Assembly (NCBI GenBank): GCA_964579675.1
Contig: CAZOIA010000172.1
Location: 1 to 11,796, forward strand
Length of the DNA stretch: 11,796 bases
Origin: CAZOIA01 sp964579675
GTDB taxonomy: Bacteria > Planctomycetota > Phycisphaerae > UBA1845 > PWPN01
Reading direction: 5' to 3'
Positions 1-5,741 of this stretch are shown here, piece by piece; the first letter of the stretch is position 1, and each line of letters starts with the position of its first letter. Made by a program: the position numbers and the translations under genes. The notes beneath the pieces were generated by a model. It was not told the DNA's origin, ran no database searches, and saw only the letters and a list, made by a program, of their open reading frames with translations.

Positions 1-2
1 TC

Positions 3-104
3 TGGAGCTCTGGCCTGATTGACGACAAGCTCGCCGAGGCCCTGGCCATCATCATCGCCACCTGGACCGGCATCTCGTTCCGGGCCGCGATGGCGAAGCG
101 ATAG
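3..104 (+). CDS. 3' end of an unrecognised, probably phage-derived small protein
   Basis: An open frame enters from the left edge and ends at TAG 102-104, giving a 33-residue C-terminus: WSSGLIDDKLAEALAII, then IATWTGISFRAAMAKR. It is helical in character with a hydrophobic centre. The stop lies 14 bases before the GTG start of the tape-measure-like gene, so the two are likely cotranscribed. Small proteins in this position before a tape-measure gene are often tail-assembly chaperones or minor tail components, but nothing here identifies the family and the start lies outside the window. The call as coding rests on the clean open frame and the tight spacing only. Confidence 0.45.
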   Translation, partial: WSSGLIDDKLAEALAIIIATWTGISFRAAMAKR

Positions 105-118
105 CGGGAGGACACGCC

Positions 119-1447
119 GTGCCGTCGGCCAGGAACATCCGGGCGGGGGCGGCCTACGTCGAGCTCTATGCCCACGACAACCGGCTGGTCAAGGGCCTGC
201 GCAACGCCTCGCGAAGGCTCAAGGCTTTCAGTGCCTCCGTGCGCCAGATCGGTATGCAACTCGCCAAGGTCAGCGCGGTGTTCGCCACGCCGCTGGTGGC
301 CGGGGTGAAGATCTTCGCCGACTTCGAGCAGCAGATGGCCAACGTGGCCACCATGCTCGATGAGCCCGACAAGCACATGGCCCGGTTCCGTCAGGGTATC
401 CGCGACATGTCGGTCGAGTTCGGCGAGTCCACGGAGACGCTGGCCAAGGGGCTGTGGTACTTGCCCTATCTTCCCGAGGCCCATCAGAAGGGTCGAAGGC
501 TCACTTCCGAGCTGACCGACGGCTTCAACTACATCATCGGCGGCTGGAAGTGGATCGAGAGCTACACCGATTGGAAGACGTTCAGCGTCTGGAGCCTGGT
601 GACCGGCCCCACTGATCCACCCGAGATGCAATGGAACATCTTCGAGAAGGCCATCGGACCGGGCATCACCACCTGGCGGGACCCCCGCGGCAAGGGAGCG
701 CGTTTCAATGCCCGCCAATTCGAGGACATGAGGGAACTCGCCAACGAGATGACCGTCTTCACCCTCACGTCTGCAGCCGGCGGAACGCAAGGACGCCGCC
801 GGCGCGGGTCCGCATATCAGCCGACCTGTGCGGCCGCCCTGGCCGAGCTGGCCGGGACTGCCTGGTTACAGACCGCTTACGCCTTCGGCATTCACATCTG
901 GCACTACTATCCCGGCTACTACACGCACCTCGGCGCCCAGTACACCGGCCAGCACCAGAGGGCCAGCTACTTCGGCTTCACCGTTCATCCTGCCAGGCCG
1001 GGCTACGAGGACATGACCGGGCACCCGTGCCAGCACATCTACCCCTATGCCAAGTATCGTGCCTATCGGTCGAGGTACACGGGAGGATCAAGCTTCACCA
1101 TGTCTATCGGCCGGGAGATCACCGTCCTGATGGACATGTCCGAGACCAATCCGTCTCCATCCAGCTACGAGGATCTGGTGTCTGCCGGCAGCAGCTTCAA
1201 GTCCGGAACCATCGAAAGCTCCGAAGAGCAGACCACGGATAGGACCGTGCTCTTCAGCGACGCGACGGTCTACCCACCCGGCACGCGGTACCTGATCCTG
1301 TACCTGAACAACGACGATCCGACCGAATCCGTGCTTTGCGCCGGCTGGAGCCCCGGCAGCGGAACGGAGTATTCGACCGACAACTTCAACTGGGCCGCAG
1401 CCGGCGGCGTCCTCGGCACCTTCAACTTCGACAAACTGGCGACCTGA
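119..1447 (+). CDS. Chimeric phage protein: tail tape-measure N-terminus joined to an unrelated C-terminal domain
   Basis: The 442-residue ORF starts at GTG 119, preceded by GGGAGG (106-111) at a 7-base spacing. Residues 1-112 look like the start of a TP901-type tail tape-measure protein: a basic helical stretch (about 23-52), a hydrophobic segment (about 52-65), then the conserved run FADFEQQMANVATML (67-81) and SVEFGESTETLAKGL (98-112). Tape-measure proteins normally continue for many hundreds of residues of coiled coil. Here the sequence changes at about residue 113 to a Trp/Tyr-rich region (113-325, for example IHIWHYYPGYYTHLG at 258-272) and then a Thr/Ser-rich beta-type C-terminus (326-442). 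I do not recognise the C-terminal part; a virion or receptor-binding protein is possible. The simplest reading is an in-frame deletion inside a decaying prophage that fused two genes, though a complete unfamiliar protein cannot be excluded. Coding is well supported; the function is not. Confidence 0.6.
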   Translation: MPSARNIRAGAAYVELYAHDNRLVKGLRNASRRLKAFSASVRQIGMQLAKVSAVFATPLVAGVKIFADFEQQMANVATMLDEPDKHMARFRQGIRDMSVEFGESTETLAKGLWYLPYLPEAHQKGRRLTSELTDGFNYIIGGWKWIESYTDWKTFSVWSLVTGPTDPPEMQWNIFEKAIGPGITTWRDPRGKGARFNARQFEDMRELANEMTVFTLTSAAGGTQGRRRRGSAYQPTCAAALAELAGTAWLQTAYAFGIHIWHYYPGYYTHLGAQYTGQHQRASYFGFTVHPARPGYEDMTGHPCQHIYPYAKYRAYRSRYTGGSSFTMSIGREITVLMDMSETNPSPSSYEDLVSAGSSFKSGTIESSEEQTTDRTVLFSDATVYPPGTRYLILYLNNDDPTESVLCAGWSPGSGTEYSTDNFNWAAAGGVLGTFNFDKLAT

Positions 1448-1645
1448 CGTTCGAGACGGTGGACTCCCGGCTACGGCGTCTGGGAGACAGATTCGATCCA
1501 TGACGGAACGTGACCCCGCTGACGGCGGATTAAGGTAAGAGGTGCGTGAAGTCTGAGCTGTAATCGGTTAGGATTTCGTGGGTTATGATCCTGACGGCTC
1601 GGGCAAATGTGCGCTCATGTGTATGCCAGCCAAGGCAAGGGTGAA

Positions 1646-2794
1646 ATGGAGAACGAACAGGCGCAAAACGTTGCTCTGCGCGAGCGAGTGAAGGAGCTAA
1701 CGTGCCTATACAACCTGGCGCAACTTGCGGGGCGTTCCGGCATATCACTGGCAGACATCCTGCAAGGTACCGTCGAGCTACTGCCTCTTGCTTGGCAGTA
1801 TCCAGAAATAACGGCGGCGCGGATCGTCTTTGATGGGCAGTCCTACGTGACCGTTAACTTCAAGGAAGTCGGTCAAGTGCAATCAGCTGCGATCGTGGTG
1901 AACGGCGAGCCGAGAGGCCACGTCGATGTCGTGTACGTCGAGGAAACGCCCAGACTGTACGAGGGTCCGTTTCTGAAAGAAGAGCGAAATCTGATTGACG
2001 GGGTGGCCCGTCAGATCGCGCTCATCATAGAGCGGCGACAGGCGGAAGAGGACCGTCTCCGCCTGCAGGACCAACTCCGTCACGCTGATCGCTTGGCAAC
2101 GATCGGGCAGTTGGCGGCCGGCGTCGCGCACGAGCTGAACGAGCCGCTGGGCAACATTCTCGGCTTTGCCCAGTTGGCGCAGAAGCAGCCCGGCCTTCCC
2201 GAAGGCGTCATCCCGGATCTGGCGAAGATCGTGGCCACGTGCCTGCATGCCCGACAGATCATCAACAGCCTGATGTTGTTCTCGCGTCAGATGCCCCCGC
2301 AGAAGGTCAGGTTGAACCTCAACGTCGTGGTCGAAGAAGCGATGGGCCTGCTCGAGCCACGGTGCGCCAGGAACGGCATCGCCATTGTGCGTCACCTATC
2401 GCCGGATATGCCGGAGATTACCGCCGATGCCCCACAATTGCGTCAGGCCTTAGTGAACCTGGTGGTCAATGCCATCCACGCCATGCCCGACGGCGGCACT
2501 TTGCAGGTCGCAACGCGCGCCTCTGGCGATCGCGTGGTGCTCACCGTCCAGGACAACGGCATCGGGATGGACGAGCAGGTTCTCAAGGAGGTCTTTGTTC
2601 CGTTCTTCACAACCAAGGACGTCAACGAAGGCACGGGCCTGGGCCTGCCCGTGGCCCACGGGATCGTGACATCCCATGGCGGAACGATTTGCGTCGAGAG
2701 TGCTCCCGGCCAGGGTGCCCGGTTCGACGTCGAGCTTCCAGTGAACGCCGACGGGAAAGCAAACGGAGACCAGACCGATGGCGTCACCGAGTGA
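1646..2794 (+). CDS. Soluble NtrB-like sensor histidine kinase with N-terminal GAF-like domain
   Basis: This 382-residue cytosolic kinase phosphorylates itself on histidine and should pass the phosphate to the regulator encoded next. Residues 10-130 form a GAF-like sensor module of a type common in anaerobe kinases (RVKELTCLYNLAQLAG at 14-29, PFLKEERNLIDGVARQIALI at 108-127). A short coiled coil (130-148) leads to the HisKA H-box AHELNEP, with phospho-acceptor His162. The HATPase_c domain follows: N-box around Asn275, G1 DNGIGM (303-308), F-box FFTTK (320-324) and G2 GTGLGLP (329-335). There is no signal peptide or membrane helix. The frame is open from an ATG at 1607, but I chose ATG 1646 because AAGG (1637-1640) sits 5 bases upstream and the family usually starts near there; 1607 would add 13 residues. 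The 3' end overlaps the regulator gene by 17 bases, implying translational coupling. The signal is unknown; the neighbours suggest redox or nitrogen status. Confidence 0.93.
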   Translation: MENEQAQNVALRERVKELTCLYNLAQLAGRSGISLADILQGTVELLPLAWQYPEITAARIVFDGQSYVTVNFKEVGQVQSAAIVVNGEPRGHVDVVYVEETPRLYEGPFLKEERNLIDGVARQIALIIERRQAEEDRLRLQDQLRHADRLATIGQLAAGVAHELNEPLGNILGFAQLAQKQPGLPEGVIPDLAKIVATCLHARQIINSLMLFSRQMPPQKVRLNLNVVVEEAMGLLEPRCARNGIAIVRHLSPDMPEITADAPQLRQALVNLVVNAIHAMPDGGTLQVATRASGDRVVLTVQDNGIGMDEQVLKEVFVPFFTTKDVNEGTGLGLPVAHGIVTSHGGTICVESAPGQGARFDVELPVNADGKANGDQTDGVTE

Positions 2795-4136
2795 AAAAGC
2801 GTCGATTCTCGTTGTGGACGACGTGCCGAACACGGTCGAGGTGTTGCAGCGGAATCTCACAGCCGCGGGATACACGGTCTTCACTGCCCCTGGTGTCCCC
2901 GAGGCGATCCAGATCGCCGAGAGCACTCCGATCGAGCTGGTGATAACAGACTGGAAGATGCCGAAGGTAAGCGGAATCGACCTGGTGCGGCACGTTCGCG
3001 CGAATCACAGAGATACGGAAGTGATCATGATCACGGGGTATCCTTCCATCGACGGAGCCGTGGAGGCGGTCAAAACGGGCGCGGAGGAATACCTGCCCAA
3101 GCCGTTTACGGACGAGGAGCTGCTGGCCGCCGTTCGGCGAGCGCTGGAAAAGCTGCGCTTGCGCCGGTCCGGCTACGCCGCCGCCCAGCGGACGCCCGTC
3201 AGGCCGTACGGGCTCATCGGCGAATCCGCGCCCATGCTGGAGGTCTTCAAGGCCATCAGCAAGGCCGCGTCCAGCTTCGCGACCATACTCGTCGCTGGCG
3301 AAAGTGGCACGGGCAAGGAACTCGTCGCTCGAGCGATCCATTACAGCAGCCAGCGGTCCGCCGCGGCGTTCGTGCCGGTCAACTGCGGCGGCATCCCGGA
3401 GGGCCTGCTTGAAAGTGAGCTGTTCGGCTACGTGAAGGGGGCGTTCACGGGCGCCGGGGAGTCCCGCGCGGGCTTCTTCCAGACCGCAGACGGCGGCACG
3501 ATCTTCCTTGATGAGGTCAGTGAGACCAGCTTGGCCATGCAGGTGAAGCTGCTTCGCGTGCTGCAGGACCGGGAAGTCTACATGGTCGGTGCGCAGCGCG
3601 GCAGACAGGTAAACGTTCGGGTCCTCGCGTCGACGAACAAGTCGCTGCCCGACCTGATCAAGAAAGGCCTGTTCCGCGAGGACCTGTACTTCCGCCTGAA
3701 TGTGATCACGATCGAGTTGCCGCCCCTGCGGGATCGCGGGGACGACATCCTACTCCTGGCACACCATTTCGCGAAGAAGTACGCCAGCGAGTCAGGCAAA
3801 CCGGCGCCCCGCCTCTCGGATGAGGCGATGCACGTGCTGAAGAGTAGCTACCACTGGCCGGGCAACGTGCGAGAACTGGAGAACGTCATCCACCGCCTGG
3901 TCGTCATGACTGACGGCGACTGTATCGAAGTGCCGGACCTGCCGGCGCCGCTACGATTCTCCACCGCCCGCGAGCAGGACCTTACCCGCCCCTTGGCGGA
4001 GGTCGAGGCCGAGTATATCCGGAACGTCCTGGCGAGCCTGGGGGGAAACAGGACTAGGGCCGCCAAGGTGCTTCAGATCGACCGCAAGACGTTGCGGGAG
4101 AAGCTGAAGAGCATGGAATCGCGGCCGGGCTCCTGA
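2778..4136 (+). CDS. NtrC-family sigma-54-dependent response regulator
   Basis: The 452-residue protein has the full three-domain plan. The receiver domain (8-125) has acidic residues Asp14-Asp15, phospho-acceptor Asp58 in ITDWKMP and conserved Lys108 in LPKPF. The AAA+ sigma-54 interaction domain (about 145-385) has Walker A GESGTGKE (174-181), the sigma-54 contact loop GAFTGA (221-226), Walker B TIFLDEV (241-247) and WPGNVRELEN (360-369). The C-terminus carries a Fis-type helix-turn-helix (GGNRTRAAKVLQIDRKTLRE, 422-441). All residues needed for ATP-driven opening of sigma-54 polymerase appear intact. ATG 2778 has GGAG (2765-2768) upstream and overlaps the end of the kinase gene, so the two form a cognate pair. 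A sigma-54-like promoter lies about 185 bases downstream of the stop, ahead of the oxidoreductase operon, which makes that operon the likely target. This target assignment is an inference from position. Confidence 0.95.
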   Translation: MASPSEKASILVVDDVPNTVEVLQRNLTAAGYTVFTAPGVPEAIQIAESTPIELVITDWKMPKVSGIDLVRHVRANHRDTEVIMITGYPSIDGAVEAVKTGAEEYLPKPFTDEELLAAVRRALEKLRLRRSGYAAAQRTPVRPYGLIGESAPMLEVFKAISKAASSFATILVAGESGTGKELVARAIHYSSQRSAAAFVPVNCGGIPEGLLESELFGYVKGAFTGAGESRAGFFQTADGGTIFLDEVSETSLAMQVKLLRVLQDREVYMVGAQRGRQVNVRVLASTNKSLPDLIKKGLFREDLYFRLNVITIELPPLRDRGDDILLLAHHFAKKYASESGKPAPRLSDEAMHVLKSSYHWPGNVRELENVIHRLVVMTDGDCIEVPDLPAPLRFSTAREQDLTRPLAEVEAEYIRNVLASLGGNRTRAAKVLQIDRKTLREKLKSMESRPGS

Positions 4137-4148
4137 GGGCACCCAGAT

Positions 4149-4165
4149 CGGGGGATTCCGCCCCG
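4149..4165 (+). terminator. Weak GC hairpin after the regulator gene
   Basis: CGGGG (4149-4153) pairs with CCCCG (4161-4165) around a 7-base loop, 12 bases after the regulator stop. There is no T-tract, so it would be a poor intrinsic terminator. It may only slow polymerase or stabilise the 3' end of the two-component transcript. Confidence 0.2.
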
Positions 4166-4185
4166 GTGATTCAGAACTCCCCAAC

Positions 4186-4237
4186 CACCAGCTTGCCTGT
4201 GCGCCCGTACGCCACGGGCACGCGCGGCTGGCTGGTG
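4186..4237. promoter_or_regulatory. Nested dyad, candidate upstream activator site
   Basis: CACCAGC (4186-4192) and GCTGGTG (4231-4237) are perfect inverted repeats. Between them GTG-CG-CCCGT (4199-4208) mirrors ACGGGCAC (4214-4221) apart from a 2-base bulge. The centre is about 135 bases before the predicted transcription start, a usual distance for an NtrC-type enhancer that acts through DNA looping. In such GC-rich DNA dyads are common, so the assignment to the neighbouring regulator is tentative. The rest of the 316-base gap holds the sigma-54 promoter and structured leader described separately, and no gene. Confidence 0.25.
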
Positions 4238-4319
4238 CCATTGTCGAAACCTGTTACTCCTTCATTCCCAAGGCCTTGCGCCGGTTACTTCGCACCTGCC
4301 CGCGGTTGGCAAGACGAGA

Positions 4320-4334
4320 TGGCATACCACATGC
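4320..4334 (+). promoter_or_regulatory. Sigma-54 (-24/-12) promoter candidate for the oxidoreductase operon
   Basis: The sequence TGGCATACCACATGC matches the sigma-54 core TGGCAC-N5-TTGC, with invariant GG (4321-4322) and GC (4333-4334) exactly 12 bases apart. Two of the less critical consensus positions differ. With the GC ending at -12, transcription would start near 4346, which is exactly where the folded leader begins. An NtrC-type activator is encoded immediately upstream and the operon starts at 4453 on the same strand, so context supports it. No equally good -24/-12 match was noticed elsewhere in the window. Confidence 0.6.
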
Positions 4335-4345
4335 GATTGACGCCT

Positions 4346-4445
4346 CCGGAGAGCCAAAGCTCCGTCTTGGGCCTTCGGCCCGGCTTGCCTCCCAGAGGAT
4401 CAGGAGCTTTGGCGAGGCCGTCGGGATTCTCCGGCAAGAAGGAGA
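4346..4445 (+). ncRNA. Structured 5' leader with mutually exclusive pairings at the RBS (riboswitch-like)
   Basis: The leader folds on itself almost end to end. P0: CCGGAGA (4346-4352) pairs with TCTCCGG (4428-4434), 7 bp. P1: GCCAAAGCTCC (4353-4363) pairs with GGAGCTTTGGC (4403-4413), a perfect 11 bp directly continuing P0. Inside P1 are two small hairpins: P2 GGGCC-TTC-GGCCC (4369-4381) and P3 CCTC-CCA-GAGG (4388-4398). A 14-base bulge (4414-4427) lies on the 3' side between P1 and P0. TCTCC (4428-4432), the 3' strand of P0, can instead pair with GGAGA (4441-4445), part of the ribosome-binding site AAGGAG (4439-4444) of the next gene. P0 would free that site and the alternative would hide it, so this resembles a translational switch. 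The pairings are read directly; the switching and any ligand are inferred. I do not recognise a known riboswitch class. A dispersed palindromic repeat is the main alternative. Confidence 0.5.
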
Positions 4446-4452
4446 TCAGATC

Positions 4453-4794
4453 ATGTCGACCAAAGACCTCTCTCCCGATCCGGCAAACATCCCACTGTAT
4501 GCCCAGGAGCGTTTCGGCGCATCCGGCCAGTACCGCGATTTGTGCTCGAACTGCAACCACGCGGAAGAATGCAGCAGCCGCAGTTCGTCGAGACGCCCCA
4601 TCTTCTTCTGTGAGGAATTCGATGTTTTCGTCCCGGTGCCTGCCTCTCGGCTGGCTCAGGCGGCGCCGACGCAGCCGCCGGAGAGGCAGAACACGAGCGG
4701 ACGCACGGGGCTGTGCGTGAACTGCGACAATGCCGAAACCTGCACTTTGCCCAAGCCGGAAGGTGGGATCTGGCACTGCGAGGAGTATCGGTAG
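4453..4794 (+). CDS. Small soluble protein with two repeated four-cysteine modules
   Basis: This 113-residue protein starts at ATG 4453, with a strong AAGGAG (4439-4444) 8 bases upstream. An in-frame ATG at 4276 exists, but it would lie upstream of the predicted promoter and inside noncoding structure. Two similar modules are seen: Cys31-x2-Cys34-x5-Cys40-x12-Cys53 and Cys88-x2-Cys91-x5-Cys97-x11-Cys109. Both read CxNCxxAExC and close with CEE plus an aromatic residue (CEEF, CEEY). A Pro/Ala/Ser-rich linker (about 60-85) separates them. There is no signal peptide or membrane helix. Four cysteines per module suit either a zinc site or an iron-sulfur cluster; I cannot tell which. The stop is 1 base before the next start, so it is translationally coupled to the NuoE-like subunit. 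A role as an electron-transfer, assembly or metal-sensing partner of the complex is inferred from position only. Confidence 0.82.
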   Translation: MSTKDLSPDPANIPLYAQERFGASGQYRDLCSNCNHAEECSSRSSSRRPIFFCEEFDVFVPVPASRLAQAAPTQPPERQNTSGRTGLCVNCDNAETCTLPKPEGGIWHCEEYR

Positions 4795-4795
4795 G

Positions 4796-5686
4796 ATGAC
4801 CGAAGCAGCGGCAACCGCAAACCAGATAAGTCCACCGGGTCCGAATGCGGTGGATCGGGAGGACATCCTGCGGATTCTGGCAAGGCACCGCGACGACCGG
4901 GGCGGGCTGATCGCCGTCCTCGAGGAGATCCAGGACCGGTACGGATATCTCCCCGAGGAGGCCCTGAGACTTCTGAGCGAGGAAACTGAGCGGTCCCTGG
5001 TGGACGTCTACGGTATCGCCACGTTCTACCGTGCATTCAGCCTCACCCCGCGCGGCAGGCATCTGGTCCGCGCGTGCCTTGGCACGGCCTGCCACGTCCG
5101 GGGCGCGCCCAGGGTCGTTGAGGAACTCGAGCGCCAGCTCGGCATCGATGCGGGAGAGACGACGGCGGACGGAGAGTTCACTTTGGAAACCGTCAACTGC
5201 CTCGGGGCCTGCGCCTTGGGGCCCGTCGTTGTCATCGACGGCCGCTACTTCTCAAAGGTGACAAGATCGAAGGTCCGGCAGCTCCTCGACGAAGCGTCCG
5301 CGGGATTTCCCAAGGCCGGGACCGGCGAAGAGGAGGGCACCTTCCCCATCGAGGTGAGCTGCCCCCGCTGCAACCACAGCCTGATGGATACCGGCTTCCC
5401 CATCGACGGCCGGTCTTCCATCCGATGCAGCGTATCCTTCGACCAGCAGCACGGCTGGCTAAGGCTGTCGTCGCTGTACGGCAGCTTCAACATCGCCGCC
5501 GAGTTTGAGATTCCTCCGGGCACGGTGGTGACGTTCTTCTGCCCTCACTGCCACGCCCAGCTCGCCGGCAGCTCAGCTTGTTCGGAGTGCGGGGCGCCGA
5601 CAGTGCCAATGATGGTCCGCGGCGGGGGCGTCGTGCGGATATGCTCGCGCCGAGGGTGCGAGAACCGCGTGTTGGACTTGGCCTGA
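4796..5686 (+). CDS. NuoE/HydC-like [2Fe-2S] subunit with zinc-ribbon C-terminal extension
   Basis: This subunit carries a thioredoxin-fold [2Fe-2S] cluster and forms the diaphorase core with the NuoF-like partner; in HydABC and Stn the equivalent pair is the bifurcating module. Residues 22-85 are the helical NuoE N-terminus (LIAVLEEIQDRYGYLPEEAL at 38-57, VYGIATFYRAF at 71-81). Cluster ligands are Cys94-x4-Cys99 and Cys135-x3-Cys139. NuoE proteins usually end near 160-170 residues; this one has 296. The extra 125 residues hold Cys189-x2-Cys192, Cys211, Cys249-x2-Cys252, Cys262-x2-Cys265 and Cys283-x4-Cys288, spaced like tandem zinc ribbons. ATG 4796 is one base after the previous stop, with AGGAG (4781-4785) upstream. 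An in-frame ATG at 4730 would overlap the previous gene by 65 bases and is less likely. The domain identity is firm; the role of the tail is unknown. Confidence 0.92.
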   Translation: MTEAAATANQISPPGPNAVDREDILRILARHRDDRGGLIAVLEEIQDRYGYLPEEALRLLSEETERSLVDVYGIATFYRAFSLTPRGRHLVRACLGTACHVRGAPRVVEELERQLGIDAGETTADGEFTLETVNCLGACALGPVVVIDGRYFSKVTRSKVRQLLDEASAGFPKAGTGEEEGTFPIEVSCPRCNHSLMDTGFPIDGRSSIRCSVSFDQQHGWLRLSSLYGSFNIAAEFEIPPGTVVTFFCPHCHAQLAGSSACSECGAPTVPMMVRGGGVVRICSRRGCENRVLDLA

Positions 5687-5741
5687 TGGATGCCGTGCGG
5701 GCGCCGCGGCTTTCCGCCGATTGTCGCGTAGAGGAATGCAA

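Noticed and set aside
1455..1485. AGACG/CGTCT hairpin after the phage-like ORF
   Set aside because: The stem is only 5 bp with a long loop and no T-run, too weak to call a terminator.
1584..1589. TATGAT as a -10 box for the kinase gene
   Set aside because: No convincing -35 element was found at a proper distance, so it stays a chance match.
4276..4452. Upstream extension of the small Cys protein to ATG 4276
   Set aside because: It would start before the predicted sigma-54 promoter and translate through the structured leader; ATG 4453 has an ideal ribosome-binding site.
4771..4785. Second sigma-54-like start TGGCACTGCGAGG
   Set aside because: The -12 GC is missing at the required spacing, and the site lies at the 3' end of a coding sequence.
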